From NCBI GenBank assembly GCA_015146655.1, contig VKHL01000158.1:1-64000 (forward strand): 64,000 nucleotides of DNA, read 5' to 3'. A model generated the notes under the pieces. The model made no database searches, was not told where the DNA came from, and worked only from the letters and a program-made list of their open reading frames with translations. The position numbers and the translations under genes are program-made. Positions 10,687-21,901 of this stretch are shown in pieces; position 1 is the stretch's first letter; every line of letters begins with the position of its first letter. Source of the DNA: Ochromonas danica (Eukaryota; Sar; Chrysophyceae; Chromulinales; Chromulinaceae).

Positions 10687-11261
10687 AGCCCTATTATCTA
10701 TTAATATAAATCTGACACAAACTTGGAAAGAACTGACTAACACAATTCGATTACTGCTGAGTGGACTTCAAATTGTGCTGAGAGCAGTGAGCGGTTGGAG
10801 CGGAACAATTTCTTCCTCTCTTGTTCTTGTTCTTCTTCAGCAAAGATTCAAGATGATGTGGCGACAAAGTGCTGACGGCAACTCAACCTTCCTTCCATGG
10901 AATGAACCTCCATTCCACAAATCTATTCCATGGAATTATGGTTATTGTCACACCTCAGCTTCGGACTCTGAACTGAGCGCGTTCATTTAAAGCCCTAATG
11001 AAAGGGAGAAGAGTTAATGCATTATCATCTTTGATTGTTTGTTAATGTTAAAGCATGCCGAGAAAGTCACCCAACAGTTAGAACTAAAGTTAGACATCAA
11101 CCTCCGGAGCATTCGATTGCTCTGAACGACTCCATATAGATAATGCATTACGCAAGCTGATAGGGAGATACAAAAGGGATTGGTTTGTCTACTTTCTGTA
11201 GGCTAATACTAATACTAATACTGATACTAATAATATATATTCATCATTGTGGTTTCTAATC
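10687..11261. other. Intergenic, promoter of MsrB-like gene and 3' flank of secreted-protein gene
   Basis: No gene is supported. A 71-codon frame at 10775-10990 has no recognisable content. The stretch contains the left copy (11011-11090) of an element repeated in inverted orientation at 14200-14276. Confidence 0.4.
11011..11090 (-). repeat. 3'-flank element, copy A
   Basis: About 80 bp with roughly 80% identity to the reverse complement of 14200-14276, including an identical 17-base core (gttaatgttaaagcatg) and an identical end (agttagaactaaagt). Read on the sense strand of the secreted-protein gene it lies about 170 bp past the stop. The matching copy lies about 100 bp past the stop of the LRR gene in the same sense. 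Confidence 0.8.
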
Positions 11262-12203
11262 TCATAGCTTAATTGTTAGATGGGTACTATCATAGGGAAA
11301 TATATCCACAGAGAGCCCGCAAGAAGAAGTACTTGTCGATCCCTGCCACATGTCCACTGAGTTAGGCTGTAATGTGTTATCCAGGAATGTCAAGCTGCTA
11401 TCACTTGGTAGTTGGTTGCAAGAGCTCAGACTTCCTGCTGGATTGTGCTCTAAACTCACCAATGCCATCGGTGCAAAGTATGGTGTTGAGAAAGTCAATG
11501 TCTGAGTTGGAGTCTTCGCAGTGATATCAGTGATATTGACCTCAAATTTGTAGCTATTGGTCGACCCTTGAAGTTGCTTAATAGTACCCCAGATGGTATT
11601 TCCAGGTGAGGTCTTGATAGGCTTGGAATACAAACAAGATCCTTGAGAAGGACACATTACAGCACTCAGAACCCAAACACCAGGATAGGATCCAAACATC
11701 CAATTTCCCGTGGCTAAGACAGGCTGAACAATATAATTGTATGATGTGGGGTCGTAAGAAGCTTGTAATGAGTTGAAAATAGCCAAATTAGATGATGACT
11801 TAGGTAAGGATGGGACAACCCATTTAGAAGAAAAGTATGTGAATCCCATGGAAGTGCCTCCAACATTACTTTTGAAATACCACGCCAGCCACTGATTACC
11901 ATCATTACTTGTACTGTCTGAGGAAGCCGGAAGCTCAGCTTTGTTCTTCTTTGGAGGGGAAGAAGGCGATGCGAGGACATGCAGAGGAATGCTGTCATTG
12001 TTCCCTGGAGCAAAGACATGGAAAACATTATCTTCTGTTTGAACAATATGTGAACCAGATTCTAAAGCAAAATCAGCAAAACCATATTTTTTTACTGTTT
12101 CACCAAATAAAGCATATGGTAACTTTCTTTCTTCTTTACTAGCTACTAGAGAGAAAATCACCATAAAAATAAAAATAAAAATAAACATCATCTTCATCAT
12201 CAT
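11262..12203 (-). CDS. Secreted protein of unknown function
   Basis: An upstream in-frame ATG exists at 12257, but the ATG at 12203 begins a clean signal peptide (MMMKMMFIFIFIFMVIFSLV, cleavage near VAS|KEE). That gives 313 residues. The mature part contains FTYFSSKWVVPSLP, FNSLQASYDPTSYNYIVQPV and WVLSAVMCPSQGSC, with several Cys that may pair. I recall a loosely related pattern (W.VP.P...FN.LQ...ILQPVL) in uncharacterised secreted proteins of bacteria and fungi, but I cannot name a function. There is no protease catalytic motif I trust; the eqolisin signature was looked for and not found. Its 3' flank carries the element shared with the LRR gene. Confidence 0.6.
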   Translation of the reverse strand: MMMKMMFIFIFIFMVIFSLVASKEERKLPYALFGETVKKYGFADFALESGSHIVQTEDNVFHVFAPGNNDSIPLHVLASPSSPPKKNKAELPASSDSTSNDGNQWLAWYFKSNVGGTSMGFTYFSSKWVVPSLPKSSSNLAIFNSLQASYDPTSYNYIVQPVLATGNWMFGSYPGVWVLSAVMCPSQGSCLYSKPIKTSPGNTIWGTIKQLQGSTNSYKFEVNITDITAKTPTQTLTFSTPYFAPMALVSLEHNPAGSLSSCNQLPSDSSLTFLDNTLQPNSVDMWQGSTSTSSCGLSVDIFPYDSTHLTIKL

Positions 12204-12370
12204 TATTATCGTTATAGTGATATTTGATGATGATTTGATGCTGCCCAACCCAACCACAACATCACCAAACGTTCATTTTTTGAGTTAAAACCTCTAAATC
12301 AGCCCTCAACACATCCATTTTCACTTTCTTGGTTTGTTTGGAACGGATGAAGAAGGAAAAGATTTGACAG

Positions 12371-14096
12371 TATCTACCTAGAGATATTCTCCATTGTGTT
12401 TTTTCTGAATGGTTAACTTGGTCAGATCTTCGTCACTTGGACATAGCTTGTCTGAGTAGTGAAGATCGAGAAGAATGGTTGTCTTCTGTATATTTCATGG
12501 TGAAGGATATTAACGAAGACGTGGATATCTGACTCTTGGAAATGGACGAGGAAGATTGGGAGTCGGTTCTTGCTGAGAGTCTAGCAAAATTCTATAAATG
12601 GCTAGGCAGTCGTAAAGTGTTGGTGAGAAATGGATTTTTTATGATGTTGTCTGCATCAGAAGATTTCCTTCGCTCCTGCGACTTTCTGTCCCGCCCTACG
12701 CTCCATAGTGATACTAGATGACAACTTCGTCTCAACGACTTATGATGATTCAAGATTTCAGTCTGCCTTGTCGCGATTTTTTGGTCATTGTAGTCATCTG
12801 AAAGAGATGAAAGTGAAGTACTCCATGGATGGCTATAATACAGGCTTTGAAAGAGATAATGCCATGTACACTGTCATTACCAATCAGTTACAAGCCAATC
12901 AATTAGTGAAATTGGATTTATCTTTTCCTGGCTATCATCACCATAGTGAAGTGGTGAGTGGAAAGATAGGAGAGTTGTTATTAAAACATGCTGACAGCTT
13001 GAAAGCAGTGGCATTGAACGACCGTTCTATGGAGAATCATTTTGTTATTGATATGTTAGAGACTCTCACCAAGGCAAAATGTGCATTAATTAGTTTGGTT
13101 ATAGAGTCTGGTTCTGAAGACACGAGGGATATTAAGCCATCCTTGCTGCTAGAATGTCTATCTTCAGTGGGTATGCATCTGGAGACTTTTAGGTTTAACA
13201 TCCAAAGCTTCTTCTTGACTGAGGAAATGTGGCCATCGATCGGAGCATTATGCCCAAAGCTAGTGAAGTTATCATTGCCTGGAGCTAGCGAAGTTACAAA
13301 ACCGTCGGCCATATTTCGCAATTCGCCCAACTTGAAGTGCTTGAGACTTGAACATTTTAGCATAGACGTTAATGAAGCGATTGACAAGTTGAGTTTGGGA
13401 TGCGAATTTAGTAAGTTGGAAGATGGTATCGAGTGCTTGTTGATTGCATTACATCGCAGACAGTATAGTAAGGTAAATCTAACCATACCATACTTCGAGA
13501 ATGAGTATGATGGATGGACTCTGGTGAAGGCGAAAACAGATGCAGTCCTCACTTCAATAGAGATCGCTTCCACTATATCAGAAGATGTATTGGTTGATGT
13601 GTTACCGGCATTTCCTCGATTACAAGTATTGGATTTATCCGATGCCTCTTACGATGAACTTACGAACAGAAGTCTCGCAGCGATAGCTGAGCATGGTCAG
13701 AACTTGATCGAGCTACTCTTCTCCAGTGTTTGCGAACACAAGTTTACGGATGAGATGATAAGTGAGATGATAAGAAAGTGTACGATGTTGGAGGTTTTGG
13801 TAATTCCATGTGCTGGGCTTGGGAGCATATTGTCAGCAGCAAAGCATCTTCCAAGACTGAGAAGAATTGAGCTTGATTGTGTTAGTGTGAGTAGAGCAGA
13901 AATACGTGCCTTGTTGGATAATGTGGAAGTGCAATGGCCAAGTAGTTTGCGAGAAGGTGAAATAAGAAATGACGATGATGTTGATTATGATGATGATAAT
14001 TATGATATTTTTGATATTTATCATAATTATCATCCTCCTCATCATCATGAATATTTCCGATACTCTCGAAGATCTCGAGCATGGCTGGACTTCTAG
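12371..14096 (+). pseudogene. F-box-like/LRR gene with decayed 5' part
   Basis: The main open frame (12708-14096, no ATG at its start) encodes leucine-rich-repeat-like units such as LKCLRLEHF, LQVLDLSDASYDELTN and LIELLFSSVCEHKFTDEMI. An acidic and aromatic tail follows (DDDVDYDDDNYD, then YHNYHPPHHHEYF). Just upstream, frame-related pieces look like an F-box start (YLPRDILHCVFSEWLTWSDL at 12371) and a linking segment (EEDWESVLAESLAKFYKWLG). These are separated by a TGA at 12530 and by a frame change near 12708-12721, and no initiator is seen before 12371 except a short frame ending in TGA. No convincing introns remove the breaks, so it is a host gene decayed at the 5' end, or a family member with unusual splicing. 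Such F-box/LRR proteins usually act as ubiquitin-ligase substrate adaptors. Confidence 0.5.
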
Positions 14097-14199
14097 TTTC
14101 TAAGCTTAAAGGGTCTTCGCGTTTTGCTTTCTAGTATGGAATAAGGTGAATGTGTTGAGAGATTTGGAGGATTGGAAGACTTGCACTCTATCCAGTGCG

Positions 14200-14276
14200 A
14201 CTTTAGTTCTAACTGAATGACTTTGCTAACATGCTTTAACATTAACCAATAATCAGAGATTATGAAGCATTAACTC
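14200..14276 (+). repeat. 3'-flank element, copy B
   Basis: This is the partner of 11011-11090 (inverted). It lies between the LRR gene stop and the convergent METTL17 stop. See copy A for identity and placement. Confidence 0.8.
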
Positions 14277-14293
14277 TCCTCTCTAGTCTAACC

Positions 14294-16483
14294 TTATTCA
14301 TCATCTTCTTCATCCTCTCGTCTTGACTGCTCTGAGACAGGACGCCTTCTGATCAATGGTCTTCGTTTACGGCCCATGCGAGGCTCTTCTTCCACTTCCT
14401 TCACAACAACTGGAGGTTCCTTTACTTGTTGTGGTTGATATTCTATCTTCTTGACGATCTTGGCTGCCTTCACTTTTTCTTCCTTAGGAAGAATTTCTAT
14501 CCTCTTTGGCTTCTCAGGAGAAGAAAACTTCTCCAAGGAAGGATCTTTCTTTGGTTCTCCTTCAAATTGCTTCTGATGTATGTATCGTAGTCGTCTTCCT
14601 TTCTCATCAGCATAACCATGAATAGAAGAACTCATAAAATCAGGAATTAATCCACCCCATGTTAGCTTTCTCATTGAAATATAAAAACCAACAAGATCTT
14701 CCAATGTAGCACGACCATGAACATAACGATGAATATTCCCTCGAGATGTACACATATCAAAGATCAAATGTCCTTTATTCTTAATAGGTGATCGTACGAT
14801 ACGATTCCATTCTTCACGATGTGTATCAGGTGAATATTCATCCCAATCAACATCTTCTACTACCTCAACTCCATCTTTTAATAATCCTCTAGCCTCTTGT
14901 TGCAGTAACCATTTCAAATTCTCTTTAGGAGTTGATGCCAATGGTAGAATATCTCCTGTTTTCTTATCTAGACCAGCTTTAGGATCTCGTGAGATAAACC
15001 AAGTCGTTCCTTCTTCTCTTTTATTTTCCTTCACTGCATTAGGTTGAACAGGTAATTTCTTTAAGATAACATAAGAAAACTTTTCTTCAGAATTCTTACG
15101 AATTAATCCACTATTAACACGTTGTGAGAATGAACACCATGCTCCTGCAGATAAAGGACATGGCTTATCATGTGTACAAGGTGCTAACACTGAGGCTTTA
15201 ACATCAGTATAACTTGATACAGAAGGGGGTGGTGGAAGCATCATTCTACCCGAAACAAGACGAACTTTCTCATCTTCTAATTCAACTGTTGAAGCTTCTT
15301 CCTTTCCTTTAGGATTTGCTTTCTTTGAATCTAAAGAATCTTCAGCTTTCAAATCTTTCTTTTTCGATCTAAAAGCAGTTGTTTGATATTCAAAATATCC
15401 CTTAGCATTGACAGAAGAAAAGGTATCTAATACCATTTGTCTTGCTGTACGAACTGTATGGGATCCAGTAGGATTTCCTTCTTCAATAATCACTAAGATA
15501 CCATTTGTATCTAATAATTCAAACATCATTTGTACTGCTGCTTTACGTGCAGGATCATGAGGAAGCTCAGTTAACGTATAGGTTAATGTGATAAGATCAT
15601 ATCTCTCTTGATTGGTAGATGCACGTTGTAAGACTTCACTACTACGTGATAAAAAGAGACTATCAGGAATCTTATCCTTGATCATAAGCTTAGCAGCATC
15701 TAACATAGACTTAGAATGATCTAATGCAGTATATTTCTTAATTTGATCAGGCCAAATAGTTACAGCAGCTGCAGCAGCAGTAGCTGGACCACTTCCAAAA
15801 TCTAACATCCGCTTGGGAACAAAGTAAGGGTTTAACTTTGCAATATCATCCAGAACGCGCTTGGTGATTGTAAAACGATTAGGTAAGAAATAATGTGCAT
15901 AGGCCATGGTTTCTTCAGGACCATAGATTTGTACCGTAGGTGGTGTTTTGGGAAGATGATCATACCAATGAAGTGATCTTTCCGTATATTTCTTATAGAG
16001 ATCAGGGTCGTTTTTCACTAACATCCAACTCTTTAAAGCACGCCTTAATTGTGGTGAAGTACGATGCTCACTGATTTTATGTTGACAATCAAAAACCCAA
16101 TCCGGTAACCTGGGACTATGATGATATTGTACTTTACCTAATGGAAATAACATAAACTTCGATGATAAAGAAGCAGGTGACTCATCATCCTCTAGTAATT
16201 CTTCATCAATTTCTTCTCCTTCTTCAGTTATAAGATCCATGTCTTCCGTAATAGCAGATGGCCAAGGAACAACTAAATTGGTTGGATCAGGCATGGAAGC
16301 ACCAGCTTCTGGTGCATTATTAGTCCTGCGTTTGCGTTCTTGTACTATTCTTGTGGTGTGATAACTTGATCGTGTGATTGTGGTTATGGTTTTGGTTGTC
16401 ATGCTTCTTCCTCCCAATGGGAAGATCAACTTCTTGTTTAACCATTTCTTATTGAATCGAAGCATTTGACTAGCAGCACTCAT
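14294..16483 (-). CDS. METTL17: Mitochondrial small-ribosomal-subunit assembly protein RSM22/METTL17
   Basis: A single exon encodes 729 residues. METTL17/RSM22 is a Rossmann-fold protein that binds the mitochondrial ribosomal small subunit during assembly and carries a 4Fe-4S cluster. The first about 40 residues are basic and Ser/Thr-rich without acids, like a mitochondrial presequence. The SAM-fold motif is MLDFGSGPATAAAAA (about 15750-15810). The cluster-type Cys set is CTHDKPCPLSAGAWC (about 15144-15186) plus the later MCTSRG (about 14740-14757). The C-terminal 100 residues are a charged, basic extension (KPKRIEILPKEEKVKAAKI, ending RREDEEDDE). The gene is intronless and convergent with the LRR gene. 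Assignment is strong; whether the methyltransferase site is active is unknown. Confidence 0.85.
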   Translation of the reverse strand: MSAASQMLRFNKKWLNKKLIFPLGGRSMTTKTITTITRSSYHTTRIVQERKRRTNNAPEAGASMPDPTNLVVPWPSAITEDMDLITEEGEEIDEELLEDDESPASLSSKFMLFPLGKVQYHHSPRLPDWVFDCQHKISEHRTSPQLRRALKSWMLVKNDPDLYKKYTERSLHWYDHLPKTPPTVQIYGPEETMAYAHYFLPNRFTITKRVLDDIAKLNPYFVPKRMLDFGSGPATAAAAAVTIWPDQIKKYTALDHSKSMLDAAKLMIKDKIPDSLFLSRSSEVLQRASTNQERYDLITLTYTLTELPHDPARKAAVQMMFELLDTNGILVIIEEGNPTGSHTVRTARQMVLDTFSSVNAKGYFEYQTTAFRSKKKDLKAEDSLDSKKANPKGKEEASTVELEDEKVRLVSGRMMLPPPPSVSSYTDVKASVLAPCTHDKPCPLSAGAWCSFSQRVNSGLIRKNSEEKFSYVILKKLPVQPNAVKENKREEGTTWFISRDPKAGLDKKTGDILPLASTPKENLKWLLQQEARGLLKDGVEVVEDVDWDEYSPDTHREEWNRIVRSPIKNKGHLIFDMCTSRGNIHRYVHGRATLEDLVGFYISMRKLTWGGLIPDFMSSSIHGYADEKGRRLRYIHQKQFEGEPKKDPSLEKFSSPEKPKRIEILPKEEKVKAAKIVKKIEYQPQQVKEPPVVVKEVEEEPRMGRKRRPLIRRRPVSEQSRREDEEDDE

Positions 16484-16789
16484 TCTTCTCTACAGAATGG
16501 TAAACAAAAAGAAAGAAGGGGTGATATCAAGCAAGATAGGGAGAAGAGGTTGTTGTCAATGTTGTATTTCCTTGTCAATTCGATTTTCTTCGTGCTCCAC
16601 CAATCAACTGCGAAGAGGGGGCAAGCAGTTCAAACCATGAAATATGGAGTTTAAACCCTACTTTTATCCGTTTCTCACGTCCATCATGATCATGTCCAGT
16701 CCAAAAAGAGAAGATAATTAAACAAATCACAAAAGTATTCTATAGAGTATATTGAGGTGTGAATACAAGAAGGTCTAGTAGAAGAAATA

Positions 16790-18641
16790 ATGATAACAGC
16801 AAGATCAAAACCTTCGAAGACTCTTCAAAACAATAATAATAATAATAACAACAAAAATAATACCAACAGTGGGGGCTGGATAGGATGCGGTAAAGGAGGA
16901 TCATCTGGTTGGATGATAGCATTGATATTCTTTCTTTCTCTTATCGCTGTTGTCTTGGTCGTAATGCTTTCTAATCTTTATCCATCCTCAGTGTTAACAT
17001 CTTCCACTGGTAAAGCGGATACAAATCATCTTTCCATTCATCCACTCATGCAAGCTCATCCTAGTCATTGGCATCAATATGTTGAATGGTTAAAACAATC
17101 CATGGGACATGATAATAGTTCTTCTATCATATCATCATCCTCCAATAAAACTCAACATCAAACACAGCTTAGAGGACCCGTGGATTTGGTCAAGGAGACA
17201 GTTCTTCTTACTGTGAATAACACAGAGAAGCATGCTACTAGGAGTGTTGATGTTAATGTCAATAATCAGCTTCATAATTTGTCCACGATTAACAAATCTC
17301 ATCCTATAGTAGCTTCTTCAGGTCTTCCTTCCAATCATTACATACACAAAGTGAAAGATCCATTACATAACCTATTACTAGATAGTTCTCGTCCAGTTAA
17401 TGCTGATGCGATTCATAAGCATTATTCATGTCAAAATCAAACCATGTGTTATCCATCTGTTTTACAACTAGAGAAAGTCTACAAGGTGTATAACTGCAAG
17501 CATCTTAATTTTGGTGTAAGATTCTATTTCTTAATTCGTGAAGGTTTGTTATTACATCCTAAAATTCAGTTAGTTGATGATCCACATGAAGCAGATTATA
17601 TAATCTATCTACCCGAATCATCTAAATGGGATCAAAGCGAATGTAATAATCCACTTTTGTTACCTAAGTTAGTGATATTAGATGAATCTGACTCTAGTGA
17701 AGTATATCGACCTCCAGCTAAAAACGATTTATCACCTTTCTTAACTTTTAAAAGATCCTATGTCAGACGTCAAAATGGTGTATTTCAAGGTTATATGAAG
17801 TATCTATTAAATATGAATATCTTACCGATGACCTATCCAGTTGCTGAGGCTTATATTAAACCCAAGGCAATACCTATCCCACAAAGAGCTTTAGAAATTG
17901 TTTGTACTTTACGTGGTGGAGGACATGATCCAACAAGAAGGCGTGTACGAGAATTTGTTGAAGAATATGGCAAAACCAGAGAGATTGTCAATATAATAGC
18001 AGGTGTGTTGATCTCCTTTTTTATTGCTTTACTGTTAGTGTTGTTTAATTGTTATCTTGATTGATCATATAGGTGAAGTCAATCAACAAAGTCGCACTGT
18101 TATCAGCAAACAATATTTTGAGCAAATGGCCACAGCGAAGATTATTGTCACATCAAATCCATCACATTGGGAAGGAGATTTCCGTCTTTGTGAAGCAATG
18201 GCAAGTGGTGCGTTGATCTTTGTGGATGAAATGTATGTTCCCAGACCTTTTCCTTTTCAAGACCACCAGCATTTGATTTATTACAACAATAAGAACAAGA
18301 CTGATCTTTTCGCTAAATTGGATGCTATTCGATCCAATCCGGAACGTCTGCAGGAGATTGCATTGAGAGGTTTTGCCCATGCTTTGACTTTTCATCGTGC
18401 AGTAAATTTGATTGATTACATATTTTGTTCCGTTCACGTCAAGGAGCGTGCCTTGCAAGAGAAGGTCTACAACTTACTAAATGATAATGGGGAGGTTATT
18501 ATGGATAAGAAAAAATGGAGATATAGTTATCATGGATTTCTTATGCGCTATACAGCTTTGCAAAGGCAGCAAGGACACAATCAACAACAAATCGATAATA
18601 TTTTGAAGAGTGCTGAAGCAAGGCGAGTTCGTGTGAGGTAG
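16790..18641 (+). CDS. Type II membrane glycosyltransferase (exostosin/CgeB-like GT-B)
   Basis: The exons are 16790-18002 and 18073-18641, for 593 residues, with a phase-1 intron (gtgtgt...atatag). After a short Asn-rich cytosolic head there is one membrane anchor (about residues 42-66, WMIALIFFLSLIAVVLVVML). A Ser/His/Asn-rich stem with several N-glycosylation sequons follows, so a Golgi type II topology is likely. The catalytic half contains a donor-binding pattern SNPSHWEGDFRLCEAMASGA, then LIFVDEMYVP, typical of GT-B enzymes where an E-A-x-A-x-G-x segment contacts the sugar nucleotide. The cysteine pair and the HYSCQNQTMC region suggest disulfides in the lumen. The family lies between exostosin (GT47) and CgeB-type (GT1-like) transferases. 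Acceptor and donor sugars are unknown. Confidence 0.65.
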
Positions 18642-19292
18642 AACCGTTGTACTGCACGGTGGCTTGGTCTTTTATGCCTCTGCAAAGTGTTTCCTATCAA
18701 ACAAGGCAGCCCTTCTTTGTTGCAATGGTCTGGTGGCAAGTCGAGGCGCTTACACAGTTGAAGGATGTTTTCTTCACAAAGTTTCAACCGAGTTTGTATG
18801 AATTGTTTTTCATTGTCAGTTCGTGTAAATCTCACTGCTCCTATCAGTTGTAAAGAGAGCAGCAGGAGTTTTCTAACATAAACTTCTTAAACCCTAACCT
18901 TAACCCCAATAGCACCATGGCATCAAGTGTTTGTGTTCTCGTTCTCTGTTTCATCGTGTTTGTTCTTCTTCCGTTCTTCATTTGTGTTCTTGTTGATGAA
19001 GAAGATCGCACGTCATCATTGTTTGTCTCTCCACCTCGCATGACGTCACACACTCTGCCACACAGCACAACACACCCCTTTAGTGACATGCGCCACACAG
19101 GGTGTGTGTGAGTGACAGTGACAGTGACAGGGAGTGAGTGGGAGACTGGCAGTGAGAGGATGAATCCAATTCGTGACGATCGTTGCTATCGTCATCGCAC
19201 AATCTTGTCCATCTCTTTGGTTATATCTCCTATCTTCTGCTTCTACGATCACGATATCTGTCATTGAAAGAGATCAATTTCGTGGAATCAAG
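18642..19292. other. Intergenic between glycosyltransferase and acetyl-CoA synthetase
   Basis: Mostly a promoter region. It holds a GTGACA tandem at about 19110-19132. A 64-codon open frame at 18917-19111 sits in a good ACCATGG context with a hydrophobic head (MASSVCVLVLCFIVFVLLPF). It could be a small secreted or membrane peptide, but there is no independent support. Confidence 0.35.
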
Positions 19293-21524
19293 ATGAAGTT
19301 CTTTGTCTTTGTTATAATCTGTTTGGTTGTCCTTGTTCAAGTTCATGCACTTGCATTATTTAAGACATCCCCACTTGCTACCCGAAGGTACGTGATTATC
19401 TTCATAATGCTATAGATGGTCAATTAATCAAGTAATTCTCTATTCAAAGAGTTTCAAACAATGAATTGGCTTCAAGATTCTCTCTTTCATGTGTAACACG
19501 AAAGGTATGAATGACAGTAGATGATAGTTTGGTGAAAATTGCTGAGCCTAACTCTCGCTTCCAAAATTTTTGTTCTTTAGATCCACGAAGCCATTCCTAT
19601 TCGCTCTTTGACTACTGAAGAATCTCGCAAGAAGTATCTGAATGAATACAAAGAGAGTATTGACCAACCAGACGTCTTCTGGAAGAAGCAAGCTCATGAT
19701 TATATCAGCTGGAACAAGCCATTTTCAAAAACATTTGAGGGTGCATTTGCTCAAGGTGAAACTAAGTGGTTTGTTGATGGAGAGTTGAATGCTTGCTATA
19801 ATGCAATTGATAGACATGTTGCTGAGCGTGGTGATGAAGTTGCCATGATTTGGGAAGGCGACGAAGTTGGTGATACCAAAAAGTATACCTTTGCTGAGAT
19901 GCAAAAGAAGATCTCCCAGATTGCTAATGCAATGCTGTCGAAAGGTGTGAAGAAGGGAGATGTGGTTACGATCTTCATGCCTATGATCCCTGAGCTTCCC
20001 ATGACCATGTTGGCATGTGCTCGTATTGGAGCTGTCCACTCCGTTGTATTTGCAGGCTTTTCATCCGATGCCTTACGCGATCGTCTCAATGATTGCAACA
20101 GCAAGTGGGTCTTCGTAGCAGATGAAGGTAAACGTGGAGGAAAGAATGTTAAGCTCAAGGAGTCTCTCGATGTCGCCCTGAAAGAATGCCCACAAGTCCA
20201 GAATGTCTTCGTTTACAAACGCACTGGTACTCCCGTGGCCATGCACGAACCTCGTGACGTCTACATGGAGGATTTATTGCCCACTCTCTCCGATAGTTGT
20301 CCTGTGGTTCCTGTTACAAGTGATCATCCCCTCTTCATCTTGTATACCTCTGGATCCACTGGCAAGCCCAAGGGAATCTTGCATAACACTGCTGGCTATC
20401 TTTTATATGCTGCCTTCACTGCCAAGAATACATTTGATATGCAGAAAGGAGACACTTTTTGTTGCGCAGCTGACTGTGGATGGATTACTGGCCATAGTTA
20501 CATTGTCTATGGTCCTTTAGTCAATGGTGTCACAACAGTTATGTTTGAGTCTATCCCTACATATCCTGATCCTTACCGATATTGGGATTTGGTGGAAAGA
20601 GTTGGTGCTACTCAGTTCTACACTGCTCCTACTGCCATCCGTGCTTTAATGAAGTTTGATTCTGCAGGTATTAAGAAGTACAACCTGTCCACTTTACGCA
20701 ACTTGGGATCTGTGGGTGAACCCATCAACCCCGAGGCTTGGGAATGGTACTTTAATAATGTTGGCCAAGGCAAGTGCACTGTTTCAGACACTTACTGGCA
20801 GACAGAGACTGGTGGCCACATCGCGACCAACCTTCCTGGTACCACTCCTATGAAGCCAGGCTCTTGTTCCAATCCTTACTATGGAATTGATTTGGTTGTT
20901 TTGGATCCTCAGTCTGGCAAAGAAATCCAGGGTAACAATGTGGAAGGTGTTTTGGCAATCAAGCGTGCATGGCCTGGTATGGCCGCCTCTGTCTATGGTG
21001 ATCACGAGCGCTTCTTGAACACATACCTCAAGCCATATCCTGGTTATTACTTTACCGGTGATAGCTGTCGTCGCGATGAAGATGGAAATTACTTTATCAC
21101 TGGTCGTGTGGATGATGTGATCAACCCTTCTGGTCATCGCATTGGTACTGCTGAGTTGGAGGCTGCTTTGAATTCTGCCGAAGAAGTCTCTGAATCTGCT
21201 GTGATTGGTTTCCCTCATGATGTTAAAGGAGAAGGTATTGGTTGCTTTGTCATTCTGAAGGAAGGTTACCAACCTTCAGATAAGCTGGCCCAAAGTTTGA
21301 AAAACTCTGTTCGTAAGGCTATTGGCCCAATCGCAACCCCTGATTTCATTGTGTTTACTGACCTACCTAAGACGCGATCGGGCAAGATCATGCGTCGTAT
21401 TTTACGTAAAATCGCTGCAGGAGAAGAGCATGCCTTGGGTGACACTTCAACTTTAGCTGATCCTTCTGTGGTGCCCAAGCTCATCGAACAATTTAAGGCC
21501 ATGCGTTCTCAACCACGCGCCTAA
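19293..21524 (+). CDS. ACS: Acetyl-CoA synthetase with plastid-type targeting presequence
   Basis: The exons are 19293-19387, 19450-19504 and 19581-21524, for 697 residues. The enzyme converts acetate, ATP and CoA to acetyl-CoA via acetyl-AMP, here probably feeding plastid fatty-acid synthesis. The two small 5' exons encode a signal peptide (MKFFVFVIICLVVLVQVHA) followed by LALFKTSPLATRRVSNNELA and SRFSLSCVTRK, a basic Ser-rich transit-like segment. This bipartite design suits import into a complex plastid. The catalytic core begins about residue 57. It holds the AMP-binding loop ILYTSGSTGKPKG, the core motif YFTGDSC, the hinge GRVDDVI and the C-terminal Lys in TRSGKIMRR, the usual regulatory acetylation site. 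Length of the mature enzyme (about 640) is normal. Plastid location is inferred; the signal peptide would not fit a cytosolic enzyme. Confidence 0.88.
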
Positions 21525-21901
21525 GTGGCAAACCTGTGACTAAGGAAGCACTGCGTTCCAAGTGGTACTATAATTAGATAACATTCTGTGCTCTTTTCCT
21601 CCCCATAGCGTACATATTATTTTGCAGTCTTGTTAAACTATTCGTAATATAGTCGAAATAGTTACTTCACTCGTTGATTACCAAACGGTTTTGTTTTGAT
21701 AGCAGGTTTTCTTTCATTGTATCAATGTTTGATGCTATGGTAACAGCATCAGGTAATGCCTGATTGATCGTGCTACCACTGTGTCTCGAGGGACATATTC
21801 GCACAAAATGTATACAAGTACTATATATACAGTCATATCTTCCAGATGAAAACAATGACGAAAAACCAACATAATTGAAGAGATTCTAAACTGGAACAAT
21901 A
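21525..21901. other. 3' flank of acetyl-CoA synthetase
   Basis: No gene seen. AT-rich sequence, probably the 3' UTR and spacer. Confidence 0.4.

Noticed and set aside
10775-10990. 71-codon frame upstream of the MsrB-like gene
   Set aside because: It lies in promoter sequence, has no recognisable motif and no neighbour exons.
18057-18641. A separate 194-codon gene
   Set aside because: It joins in frame to 16790-18002 by a good intron and completes the glycosyltransferase domain.
18889-18908. Telomere-like sequence aaaccctaaccttaacccc
   Set aside because: Only about two and a half degenerate units, inside a gene-rich region; no sign of a chromosome end or fusion.
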